Below, piece after piece: positions 1 through 7,250 of a stretch of 37,178 nt of DNA. The translations under genes and the position numbers were made by a program. The notes below the pieces were generated by a model. That model had not been told where the DNA came from. It saw only the letters and a list, made by a program, of their open reading frames with translations, and ran no database searches. The stretch is from positions 1-37,178 of the forward strand of contig JAFGBL010000253.1 of the NCBI GenBank assembly GCA_016933115.1, given 5' to 3'. The stretch's first letter is position 1, and each line of letters opens with the position of its first letter. This stretch comes from Bacteroidales bacterium. Its GTDB lineage: Bacteria; Bacteroidota; Bacteroidia; Bacteroidales; JAADJA01.

Positions 1-3
1 GAG

Positions 4-35
4 GCTCCGCACCTCAGTGTGGCCAGCGCTTTTTT
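4..35 (+). terminator. Possible terminator of a gene left of the window
   Basis: A six-pair stem (CCGCAC at 7-12 with GTGTGG at 17-22, one G-T pair, loop CTCA) is followed by six T residues at 30-35. This would end a + strand gene outside the window. The stem lies in a GAGGCTCCGCACCTCAG-type sequence that may instead be a dispersed intergenic repeat, so the call is tentative. Confidence 0.35.
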
Positions 36-170
36 ATTATATTTCGGAAAGTTCAGGGCACCCTGAGGAGTCCGATGTACCCACTTCATTGAAGGCAGGC
101 CGATTAATCAATTCTCCAAATCATATAAAAAATCATTTAAAAAAATAAAATATTATATAAAATAAATTTT

Positions 171-178
171 TATATTTG
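171..178 (+). promoter_or_regulatory. Bacteroidota -7 promoter element before the T9SS repeat protein
   Basis: TATATTTG matches the Bacteroidota sigma-ABfr -7 consensus TAnnTTTG and lies 47 bases before the ATG at 226, in very AT-rich DNA. I see no clear -33 TTTG at the usual 19-21 base spacing. Confidence 0.4.
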
Positions 179-225
179 AATGAAATTTATTTAATCTTTT
201 TTAAAAGCCTTAAAAACACAGCACT

Positions 226-1707
226 ATGAAAACATTTACACCTTTCACCAAAATTTTTTGCATAATGATATTGGGATTTGCAATGAGCCTTCATGTCATG
301 TCGCAAACAAATGTATTTCTTCCTTCTTCGGGGAAAGTTAATCCCAGGACCAATTTGCAGGCCGAACTTCCGTATCACCCTTCGCAGGTTAACGGATATG
401 ATCAGCCATTTTACAAATCAACCCAGGGTTCATTTCCCCGTGAGACGCACCATTATTACTGGGATGTCACCACCATCTGGATGGCGGATTTCAACAGGTA
501 TTGTACGTATGATAATTATGGAAATCTCCTGACCACGTTACAAACCGATGCCAATACCGGTGATACCCTGGAATTGACCACTTATACCTATGATTCCGAA
601 CAAAGAATTACAAAAATAATATATCAAATTTGGAATAACGGGAACTGGGAAAATTCGGATCAATATTATTATGAATATGACGCTCAGGGTAATGAAACGA
701 TTTACCTCTATTATACCTGGCAGGGAAACTGGATTGCATCTGGGGGATTTAAGCATATTTACACCTATGAAAACAACAAAATTATCGAAGACCTTCGCCA
801 GCAATGGGATCAAATACAAACAACCTGGGTAAACATGAACAAATTAATCTATACATACGATATTAACGGATACCTGACAGAATGCGTTTACCAGTACTGG
901 GATAATAACATGGGAATATGGAACAGCCTCAACAAGGATAATTACATAGTAGGTGCATCCGGCATCGTGAATGAAATGATCCATCAGACATATGACGTGG
1001 TGAACAGTACATGGGTCAACAACTATAAACACACAAATATCTTATGGCATCAATGGAATGGAGAATATTATGCTTCTGACCTGCAAAATAAGACGATTTT
1101 GATTTGGAACAACGGCATCTGGGAAAACTATGAACGGATAGAGTGCACCTGGGATGCAAATGGCAGTTGTGCAGAAACCCATCAGCAATATTTTAACGGG
1201 AACTGGACAAATAGTGAAAGGCAAACATATACCTTTGATGACCATGGTAACTTCATATTATGGACTGTTGAATTTTGGATGATCAATAATTGGGTTATTG
1301 ATATGGGAGGTCAGTACCTGCTGACTTACAACGGAAATGATGTGATCCAAATGATCTCACAGGGATGGGATCATATCAATGAAGAATGGGTAAACGGGTC
1401 GAAGGAAGAATACAGTGATTTTTTCCACACTCAGGGAATCGGGGATAATCCGTTTGCTCAAAACAGTATTCATATCTACCCAAATCCCACATCAGGAATT
1501 ATATACCTGGAACTTGATACACCTGAAGCAGGTAGCCAGACCATCGAGATCGTGAACACCAATGGCCAGGTGGTTTACACCGACCAGTTCCAGACTTCCG
1601 CAGAGGAGGTGATTCAAATCGATCTGACGAGCTGTGCAAAAGGGTTTTATTTTGTTAAACTGCAGCTTGAGCGTGAGACCAGGGTCGGCAAACTGATATT
1701 ACAATAA
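226..1707 (+). CDS. T9SS-sorted secreted protein with degenerate YD/W-rich repeats
   Basis: A 493-residue exported protein of unknown function. Residues 1-26 form a signal peptide (basic start, hydrophobic core, cleavage near MSQ). Residues about 75-400 are built from roughly eight degenerate units of about 40-45 residues. Each carries a YTYDxxGN-like turn and a W-N-N-G-x-W-x-N-like segment (for example WNNGNWENS, WNNGIWENY and FNGNWTNSE), reminiscent of YD/RHS-type beta repeats but much looser. The last 80 residues are a T9SS type A sorting domain starting at IHIYPNPTSG and ending VGKLILQ, so the protein should pass the outer membrane and be attached to the surface or released. It is monocistronic: a -7 element precedes it and a strong hairpin terminator follows. 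A structural or adhesive role is possible, but nothing in the sequence identifies a ligand or activity. Confidence 0.85.
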   Translation: MKTFTPFTKIFCIMILGFAMSLHVMSQTNVFLPSSGKVNPRTNLQAELPYHPSQVNGYDQPFYKSTQGSFPRETHHYYWDVTTIWMADFNRYCTYDNYGNLLTTLQTDANTGDTLELTTYTYDSEQRITKIIYQIWNNGNWENSDQYYYEYDAQGNETIYLYYTWQGNWIASGGFKHIYTYENNKIIEDLRQQWDQIQTTWVNMNKLIYTYDINGYLTECVYQYWDNNMGIWNSLNKDNYIVGASGIVNEMIHQTYDVVNSTWVNNYKHTNILWHQWNGEYYASDLQNKTILIWNNGIWENYERIECTWDANGSCAETHQQYFNGNWTNSERQTYTFDDHGNFILWTVEFWMINNWVIDMGGQYLLTYNGNDVIQMISQGWDHINEEWVNGSKEEYSDFFHTQGIGDNPFAQNSIHIYPNPTSGIIYLELDTPEAGSQTIEIVNTNGQVVYTDQFQTSAEEVIQIDLTSCAKGFYFVKLQLERETRVGKLILQ

Positions 1708-1734
1708 CAAGTTAGTTTCAATGATTTTCAACAT

Positions 1735-1761
1735 AAGGCATGAGCATTGCTCGTGCCTTTT
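1735..1761 (+). terminator. Rho-independent terminator after the T9SS repeat protein
   Basis: An 11-pair stem (1735-1745 with 1749-1759, one T-G pair) closes a three-base ATT loop and runs into TTTT. It starts 28 bases after the stop codon of the gene ending at 1707. Confidence 0.75.
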
Positions 1762-1863
1762 AAAAACTTATTTAACAAGCAATCTCTCAGGTAGTTCAGT
1801 GTTGCAGATATATTTTTGTCATTTTTGATATTTCCTCCAAGTTTAAATAAATTCTGACACACA

Positions 1864-1892
1864 CTTCGAGGCTCCCTGTGGTCGCACCCTGA
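1864..1892. repeat. Possible dispersed intergenic repeat (CTTCGAGGCTCC type)
   Basis: This GC-richer stretch shares GAGGCTCC and, on the other strand, TCAGGGTGC with the first 75 bases of the window; a weaker relative (CTTCGGGGCTC) lies near 8331. Short intergenic repeats of this style are common in Bacteroidota genomes, but three partial matches do not prove a family. Confidence 0.3.
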
Positions 1893-1957
1893 ATATCCTA
1901 ACCTCGGCCTGGTTCCTGTTTGACCCGCTGGTACAGTCATTATTAAGCGAAAAATCA

Positions 1958-1972
1958 TCAGATTCAATCTGA
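1958..1972. repeat. Hairpin repeat copy 1 (TCAGAT-TCA-ATCTGA)
   Basis: A six-pair stem with loop TCA. Its partner at 2067-2081 has the same loop and inner pairs, with the outer pairs changed on both arms. On the minus strand both copies are followed by an ATTT..CGC tail, so the similarity extends beyond the stem. Confidence 0.45.
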
Positions 1973-2066
1973 CCATTCTAAAAATTCCTGGACTGATGTT
2001 TTATTTTGACTTTAAAATGCTTCACTGTTTTATTATTCCGCGAAGTATATTTATTGTGGCGAAATA

Positions 2067-2081
2067 CCGGATTCAATCCGG
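2067..2081. repeat. Hairpin repeat copy 2 (CCGGAT-TCA-ATCCGG)
   Basis: A six-pair stem with loop TCA, 13 bases beyond the stop codon of the minus-strand radical SAM gene. No T-run follows on the minus strand, so it is not a standard terminator, though it could protect the 3' end of the transcript. It is related to the hairpin at 1958-1972. Confidence 0.45.
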
Positions 2082-2093
2082 CCCGACTTTAGC

Positions 2094-3578
2094 TCAAATA
2101 TTAAAAACCCCAAATGTTTTGCGGAAATGATACCCGTAAATGGAGTAGGTAATCGCCAGGGGGAAAATGGAAGGTTTTTTGAACAGGCTCCAAAAAAATA
2201 ACCGCCAGTAATATTTGCGGCTTCTGTCAATAGCTCCCAGTACAAAAATTGATTTCAACAATGCCATGAAGTCGCGAAACGACACCTTTGTTTTATTTGC
2301 AGTTACAGGATCGAATTCCTTCAAAAAATGCATCACCCTTTTATAATAGGGTTTACAGGCATATATGCCATTGATGATATTCCGGTAACCATTTAGTAAT
2401 TCATCGCGGTCCATTTTGGGTAGGAAATTCATGCTATAATCGGTATTGTTGCCGCTCATCTCATGGATGATCCGGTCTTCTTTCACCAGGCGCTGGTACA
2501 ATTTTGTTTTTTTGGGAGCATTCAGCAAACCGACCATGGCAGTGATGATGCCGCTGTTTTGTATGAAATCGATCTGGCGTTGAAAAATCGAAGAGGTATC
2601 ATTGTCGAAACCTACTATGAACCCGGCAGTAACCTCTATTCCCGATTGCTGAATAGTATTGACACTGCGTATCAGATCGCGGTTCTTATTCTGGGTCTTG
2701 TTGCATTCCGACAGGCATGACTCTTCAGGGGTTTCAATACCGACGAACACATTACCAAATCCGGCCTGCGCCATGAGTTTCATTAGCTCAGGGTCATCTG
2801 CCAGGTTGATGGATGCCTCTGTAGTGAACGAAAAGGGACTTTTTCTGGCTTTCATCCATTCAATCATGGCCGGAAGCAAATCGTATTTGAGGCGTTTTTT
2901 ATTGCCGATAAAATTATCATCCACAAACAGGATATTTCCCCGCCAACCCGTGTTGTAAATGGCCTGGAGTTCCATTAAAATACGGTGCGTCGGTTTGGTC
3001 CTCACTTTGTGACCGAACAATGCAGTGACATCGCAAAAATCGCAATTGAAAGGGCATCCCCTCGAAAATTGGATGTTAATGGATGCATATTTTTTAATTC
3101 TCAGCAAGGAATAGTCGGGAAGCGGAGTCTCGTCCAGGTCGGGAAAGTTTGCATTCTGATAGATTTTTTTTGGGATTCCGGCATTCACATCGTGAATGAA
3201 CTGGTCGAGGGTCAGTTCGGCTTCATTTAAAATCAGGTGGTCGATTTCATTGAAATCCTCGAAATAGGAGGTGAACAGTGGCCCCCCTGCAACGGTAGGT
3301 TTATGCATGGCTTTGCATCGCACTATCAATTCCAGTACCGATTGTTTCTGGACAGACATGGCACTGATGTATACATAATCGGCCCACTTCAGATGTTTTT
3401 CCTTGAGTTTGCTCACATTCATGTCCACCAGCTTTTTATTCCAGTTTCCAGGCAGCATGCTGGAAACAGTAATCAATCCAAGCGGCGGATTGGCTGCTTT
3501 CCTGTTGACGAATTTCAGGGCATGTTTAAAGCTCCAGAACGTATCGGGATATTCGGGATATACGAGGAGTATGTTCAT
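2094..3578 (-). CDS. Radical SAM protein with N-terminal B12-binding-like domain (DUF4070 type)
   Basis: A cytoplasmic radical SAM enzyme of 494 residues. Residues 1-140 form a B12-binding-like Rossmann domain (MNILLVYPEYPDTFW start) with no visible DxHxxG cobalamin motif. The radical SAM core follows, with the 4Fe-4S motif CPFNCDFC (C175, C179, C182) and, further on, a VDDNF strand and a GxETP segment. The C-terminal region matches the DUF4070 type of B12-binding radical SAM proteins. Substrate unknown; relatives include hopanoid- and lipid-modifying enzymes. I chose the ATG at 3578 because the domain begins exactly there and the 31 upstream codons run through an inverted repeat and a tandem operator-like repeat. 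It lies downstream of the LytTR regulator gene on the same strand (127-base gap) and is probably controlled by it. Confidence 0.85.
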   Translation of the reverse strand: MNILLVYPEYPDTFWSFKHALKFVNRKAANPPLGLITVSSMLPGNWNKKLVDMNVSKLKEKHLKWADYVYISAMSVQKQSVLELIVRCKAMHKPTVAGGPLFTSYFEDFNEIDHLILNEAELTLDQFIHDVNAGIPKKIYQNANFPDLDETPLPDYSLLRIKKYASINIQFSRGCPFNCDFCDVTALFGHKVRTKPTHRILMELQAIYNTGWRGNILFVDDNFIGNKKRLKYDLLPAMIEWMKARKSPFSFTTEASINLADDPELMKLMAQAGFGNVFVGIETPEESCLSECNKTQNKNRDLIRSVNTIQQSGIEVTAGFIVGFDNDTSSIFQRQIDFIQNSGIITAMVGLLNAPKKTKLYQRLVKEDRIIHEMSGNNTDYSMNFLPKMDRDELLNGYRNIINGIYACKPYYKRVMHFLKEFDPVTANKTKVSFRDFMALLKSIFVLGAIDRSRKYYWRLFFWSLFKKPSIFPLAITYSIYGYHFRKTFGVFNI

Positions 3579-3580
3579 AA

Positions 3581-3604
3581 TTATCTGCAATATTATACAG
3601 ATAA
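3581..3604 (-). promoter_or_regulatory. Inverted repeat just upstream of the radical SAM start
   Basis: TTATCTG (3581-3587) and CAGATAA (3598-3604) form a perfect seven-base inverted repeat with a ten-base AT-rich spacer, two bases before the ATG at 3578. On the minus strand the spacer holds TAATATTG, one mismatch from the -7 consensus. It may be an operator over the promoter or a leader hairpin. Confidence 0.4.
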
Positions 3605-3634
3605 TATATGCGGTTCCGAAATTTGTGATAAAGT

Positions 3635-3674
3635 GAAGGTTTAAGGGACAAATGGATGGTTTGAGGGACAAATG
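3635..3674 (-). promoter_or_regulatory. Tandem 20-bp direct repeat, predicted LytTR operator
   Basis: Two back-to-back 20-base units, GAAGGTTTAAGGGACAAATG (3635-3654) and GATGGTTTGAGGGACAAATG (3655-3674), differ at two positions. They lie 57-96 bases upstream of the radical SAM start and immediately downstream of the LytTR gene. LytTR-domain regulators are known to bind paired direct repeats about two helical turns apart, and a 20-base period fits that. That this regulator binds here is inference. Confidence 0.55.
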
Positions 3675-3705
3675 TCATTCAGCCCTTGACGAATGATATC
3701 TTCAT

Positions 3706-4557
3706 TCAACGGCTCTTAATGGCTTCCTTTACCTGCATGATGTACTGCCTTGAAATATGTACCTTTTCTTCCATATTTTTGAGTTGAAGCGATACACCCT
3801 GCGAACTACTGACAAGTTTAACAATGTAATCCCGGTTGACCAATGTGGTACGGTGGCACCGGATGATGTTAGAATGGGATTTTAAAAGGTTCTCAGCATA
3901 AACAAGTGTCGATCGGATCAATTTCTTTTTAATATTCCCGTTGTCATTCACATATATCTCAATGTAGTTGTTGGCCGATTTAATTATCACCAGGTTGGAT
4001 AGAGAGACATTAAAATTTTCGGATTTGTTTTCGGTGATAAATTCTATTTCTTTTTCAGGCACTGCCAAATCGTAGGGTGCCGCCGTTGTTTTTACCAATT
4101 CCCTGATCTTCTGAAAACCGATTTTGTAGATTTTAAATTGGTGTAGCACAATGATAGAAACCACTGGGATCAGTCCAAGTAGGATTATTCGAAATGACAA
4201 GTGAAAGGTAATGCTGATCAAACCGACATAGCGGGCATAAAAATTAAAAGCGATGGCCAGGAATGCCCAGCTAACAAAATTCAACAAAATATCTTTATAA
4301 AGCCGCCAGTTTCCTTTGAGAAATACCTTCGGGAAAATCGATGGCAGCACAATATTGTTCAAACACAGGATAAGAAAAGTTATTCCACCAAAACCCGCTA
4401 TGATCAATAGCTGATCGTTAAATTCAAAATCACGCAGTTCAAACGGTTGAAAAAACAGAATAAACAGGAAAAGGAATAAACTGATACCGAAAATGACCTT
4501 TAGGTTATAAACCAGCTCATCAAAAAAAGGATAGGGGTTTTTCAGGCTGTTGAGCAT
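3706..4557 (-). CDS. Membrane-anchored LytTR-domain transcriptional regulator
   Basis: A 283-residue protein with four hydrophobic helices in its first ~155 residues (segments around ISLFLFLFILFF, LIIAGFGGITFLILCL, FVSWAFLAIAFNFY and IILLGLIPVVSIIVL), a short linker, and a C-terminal LytTR DNA-binding domain over the last ~100 residues. Visible LytTR signatures are IKSANNYIEIYV, LIRSTL, IIRCHRTTLVNRDYI and HISRQYI. There is no receiver or kinase domain and no kinase gene next to it, so it probably senses a membrane signal directly. I chose the ATG at 4557 over one at 4581: a perfect -7 word (TAACTTTG, plus coordinates 4579-4586, minus strand) overlaps the upstream ATG, and the M-L-N-x-L-x-x-P-Y-P-F start is natural. 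The tandem repeat just beyond its 3' end suggests control of the radical SAM gene. Confidence 0.85.
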   Translation of the reverse strand: MLNSLKNPYPFFDELVYNLKVIFGISLFLFLFILFFQPFELRDFEFNDQLLIIAGFGGITFLILCLNNIVLPSIFPKVFLKGNWRLYKDILLNFVSWAFLAIAFNFYARYVGLISITFHLSFRIILLGLIPVVSIIVLHQFKIYKIGFQKIRELVKTTAAPYDLAVPEKEIEFITENKSENFNVSLSNLVIIKSANNYIEIYVNDNGNIKKKLIRSTLVYAENLLKSHSNIIRCHRTTLVNRDYIVKLVSSSQGVSLQLKNMEEKVHISRQYIMQVKEAIKSR

Positions 4558-4578
4558 TTCTGTTTTCAAAATATCATA

Positions 4579-4586
4579 CAAAGTTA
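4579..4586 (-). promoter_or_regulatory. -7 promoter element of the LytTR regulator gene
   Basis: On the minus strand this reads TAACTTTG, a full match to TAnnTTTG, 21 bases before the ATG at 4557. It overlaps the alternative ATG at 4579-4581, which argues against that start. Confidence 0.45.
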
Positions 4587-4608
4587 ATAATACTGATCCG
4601 AAAAGAAA

Positions 4609-4785
4609 ATGGTAAATAAAAAGTTTGGATCAAATTATTTCGGTTGCCCTCTGATTAAAGCTTCGCTGATTCAGGATCATCAAACCCAAGCTGTTTGCAT
4701 GAAGAAACTGGATCTTGCAACCGTTTTCCTGCACAAGATCTCAGATTATTTAACGGGAATAAAAAATTTGGGAATAAAAATGTAA
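4609..4785 (+). CDS. Candidate small ORF of 58 codons upstream of the phospholipase-like gene
   Basis: An uninterrupted ATG frame of 58 codons ends six bases before the TTG start at 4792. The product begins MVNKKFGSNYFG and ends GIKNLGIKM, with no signal peptide and no recognised domain. It contains a perfect seven-base inverted repeat, GATCTTG (4711-4717) with CAAGATC (4734-4740). An open frame this long can arise by chance in AT-rich DNA and I see no ribosome-binding site, so it may only be leader sequence. Confidence 0.2.
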   Translation: MVNKKFGSNYFGCPLIKASLIQDHQTQAVCMKKLDLATVFLHKISDYLTGIKNLGIKM

Positions 4786-4791
4786 TTTAGC

Positions 4792-5922
4792 TTGCTAATC
4801 GGACAGATTGTGAGATTTTTTCAACATACCTTCCTCTTCCTATTGATGTTGGCTTTGGCAGTCCTGCTTTCAGGCTGGGGCTATACAGGCCATTTTAAAA
4901 TCAACAGCAATGCGGCATTATCCTACAGTGCTGATATGGTCCAGTTTTATCAATGGACCGTTATGCTTGCTGAGCAAGCATCAGATGCAGATATCCGAAA
5001 AGAATGGGACCCTACCGAAGGGCCCAAACATTATATTGATATTGATAACTACCCTGAGTTTTTGGCAACCGGTGCTATTCCGCAAGCAATGGATTCGGTC
5101 ATTGCCCTGCACGGTTATAACTTTGTATACGATCAGGGAATATTGCCCTGGGCTACCAAAACAACCTTTGATTCATTGCAAAGCAGCTTTGAAAGGCGTG
5201 ATTGGGAAAAGGCTGTTTTATTTGCCGCCGACCTGGGTCATTATGTGGCTGACGGACATATGCCCCTGCACATCACCAGGAATTATAACGGGCAATATAG
5301 CGGGAACAACGGAATCCATTCTCGTTATGAATCTGAAATGGTTAATATGTTTATCAGTCAAATCAATTATGATGGCTACCAGATTGATTCTATTGCTGAT
5401 GTCAGCCAGTATATTTTCAATTATTTATATTCAAATTACACATACATCGATTCTTTGTTGGAGGCTGACGATTATGCTCAAAACATTGCCGGGAATACCT
5501 ATTCTACGCAATATTATACAACGCTCTGGGATCGAACCGAAAATATGACCGTTACCCTTTTTAAGAGGGCTTCCCACGCCCTTGCAGAACTGATGTTAAC
5601 TGCATGGCTAAATTCCGGCGGTCCAATGATTGCGGCTGTGTATTCTCCATCAATATACAACACCGGATTGCATATACAAAACAGTCCCAATCCCTTTATT
5701 CAGAAGACAAAAATTAGTTTTTCCCTTCCCGGATCTTCACAGGTGGTGCTGGAGATCAGAGACCATTCAGGTCAATTGGTAATTACCTTGCTTGACGAAA
5801 TTAAACCTGCCGGCTCTTACCAATTGGATTGGAATGCCCGGGGAGAATCAGATGGTGTTTACTATGCAGTTATATATTCACAACATAATATCCGGGTTTG
5901 CAAAATGATCCTTACGCAATGA
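4792..5922 (+). CDS. T9SS-sorted zinc-dependent phospholipase C / S1-P1 nuclease family enzyme
   Basis: A secreted hydrolase of 376 residues. A signal peptide ends just before WGYTGH, so W29 would be the mature N-terminus, which in this superfamily binds zinc through its amino group. Likely ligands are H34, H80, D83 or D85, H150 and D154 (HYVAD), H160 (HMPLH), H176 and E180 (HSRYE). The HxxxE pair matches bacterial phospholipase C, whereas S1/P1 nucleases use HxxxD, so a phosphodiester lipid is the better substrate guess. Residues ~295-376 form a T9SS sorting domain (SPNPFIQKT ... CKMILTQ). No in-frame ATG lies near the start: TTG at 4792 or GTG at 4810 are the options, and both give a working signal peptide. 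It stands alone between a divergent regulator and a cytochrome gene. Confidence 0.8.
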   Translation: MLIGQIVRFFQHTFLFLLMLALAVLLSGWGYTGHFKINSNAALSYSADMVQFYQWTVMLAEQASDADIRKEWDPTEGPKHYIDIDNYPEFLATGAIPQAMDSVIALHGYNFVYDQGILPWATKTTFDSLQSSFERRDWEKAVLFAADLGHYVADGHMPLHITRNYNGQYSGNNGIHSRYESEMVNMFISQINYDGYQIDSIADVSQYIFNYLYSNYTYIDSLLEADDYAQNIAGNTYSTQYYTTLWDRTENMTVTLFKRASHALAELMLTAWLNSGGPMIAAVYSPSIYNTGLHIQNSPNPFIQKTKISFSLPGSSQVVLEIRDHSGQLVITLLDEIKPAGSYQLDWNARGESDGVYYAVIYSQHNIRVCKMILTQ

Positions 5923-6257
5923 TTTAGCTGAATGGAATATGTGAGATAGATCATTACTTCCCAACTTCCTGTGATGGTCCGGACTTATAACCCAAGCCTT
6001 TCACTCAAATTACATTAAAAGTATCAGCGGTTCGTATCCTTCCATAATAGTCTGCATCTAATAAACCGTAATGGGTTAAATAGCTGAAAAGGGTAAAGGT
6101 CATCTATTTGTTAAAAAATTTAAAATCTCATTAATAATTAACACAACATTAACAAAATAAACCCGAAATGCCCCATTTTAGTATGACTGAAATGAAACAG
6201 GATTTGTTATATCAATACAATCTAATAAACTTATCAATCAATCGAAACCTTACTAAA
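5923..6257 (+). other. Intergenic region before the cytochrome gene
   Basis: An AT-rich gap with no convincing gene, terminator or strict TAnnTTTG promoter. An in-frame ATG at 6168 would add 30 residues to the cytochrome with no signal-peptide character, so I treat that stretch as leader. Confidence 0.5.
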
Positions 6258-7250
6258 ATGAAAACACTGAAAAAAGTTCTTCTGATTATCCTTGGAATAC
6301 TCGTGATCGTTGTTGCCGGTTTTTATATTTACGTGCAACTCTCCTGGGATAAAGAATTCGATTCACCCTATCCCGACATAACAGCTACTTACGATTCGGT
6401 GATGATCGCCCGAGGAAAATACCTGGCCTATGGACCGGCTCATTGTGCAGAATGCCATATCCCCATGGACAAACTCGATGAATTAAGGCAGGGAAAGGAC
6501 ATCCCTTTAAGCGGTGGGTGGGAATTGCCTATTCCTCCCGGAATCTTCAGGGCACCCAACCTGACTCCCGACCCGGAAACGGGCATCGGTAATCTCACCG
6601 ATGGGCAAATTGCCCGGGCTTTGCGTTATTCGGTAAATCACCGTAACCGGTTAATTGTACCTTTTATGCCTTTCCAGGATATAAGCGATCAAGACCTGTC
6701 AGCCATCATTTCGTTTTTACGATCGCAGGAACCAGTTAAAAATGAAGTGAAACCCACCGAATTCTCTTTTCTGGGCAAAGCAATGATCGCGTTTGGCCTT
6801 CTTAAACCAAAAGGACCTTCTAAGATACCGCCTAAATCGGTGGCCATTGATACAACTGTTTCTTATGGTGAATATCTGGCCAATAGTGTGGGAAACTGTT
6901 TGTTTTGCCATACCAAAGTATCGGAACAAACGGGAGCTTTGCTCGGACCGCACTTTGCAGGAGGAGGCAAATTTCCGGCAGACCATTTCACAAAGGGTTA
7001 TTCTTTCATTTCGCCAAACCTTACACCCGACAAGGAAACAGGTATACTGGCATTATGGGATGAAAAATTCTTTTTGGAGAGGTTTCATGGAGGACGGTTA
7101 CATGAGGGATCTCCCATGCCCTGGGAACTGTTTTCGAGGATGACCGATACCGACCTGAAAGCGCTGTACCGCTATTTTATGTCGTTGGAGCCGGTAGGCA
7201 ATAAAATCGAAAAGACCGTTTTCGAGCCGGGAGAAGAACTTCCGGATTAA
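6258..7250 (+). CDS. Membrane-anchored diheme cytochrome c
   Basis: A periplasm-facing electron-transfer protein of 330 residues. An N-terminal helix (residues 5-27) anchors it. Two cytochrome c domains follow, each with a CxxCH heme site (C63-H67 in CAECH; C214-H218 in CLFCH) and a likely axial methionine (M137 in FMPF; M287 in SPMPW). Both domains carry an NLTPD-E-TGI segment, showing an internal duplication. This layout resembles the cytochrome subunits of membrane sugar/alcohol dehydrogenases, but no dehydrogenase or oxidase gene is nearby, so the partner is unknown. I start at the ATG at 6258 because it places lysines directly before the membrane helix. Confidence 0.87.
   Translation: MKTLKKVLLIILGILVIVVAGFYIYVQLSWDKEFDSPYPDITATYDSVMIARGKYLAYGPAHCAECHIPMDKLDELRQGKDIPLSGGWELPIPPGIFRAPNLTPDPETGIGNLTDGQIARALRYSVNHRNRLIVPFMPFQDISDQDLSAIISFLRSQEPVKNEVKPTEFSFLGKAMIAFGLLKPKGPSKIPPKSVAIDTTVSYGEYLANSVGNCLFCHTKVSEQTGALLGPHFAGGGKFPADHFTKGYSFISPNLTPDKETGILALWDEKFFLERFHGGRLHEGSPMPWELFSRMTDTDLKALYRYFMSLEPVGNKIEKTVFEPGEELPD

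Larger units (their letters stand above)
1762..2093. other. Non-coding gap between two convergent genes
   Basis: No convincing gene. An open frame on the minus strand (1728-1976) has no recognisable domain and crosses the terminator. The gap holds a GC-richer stretch at 1864-1892 (CTTCGAGGCTCCCTGTGG...) that resembles the first bases of the window, and two related hairpins at 1958-1972 and 2067-2081. It looks like repeat-bearing intergenic DNA. Confidence 0.5.

Noticed and set aside
1728-1976. 82-codon minus-strand frame in the first long gap
   Set aside because: It runs through a strong terminator hairpin and a repeat-like GC-rich stretch, and the product shows no family features.
3578-3671. 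Upstream start for the radical SAM gene adding 31 residues
   Set aside because: The added codons cross the inverted repeat and the tandem repeat, and the B12-binding-like fold begins precisely at the ATG at 3578.
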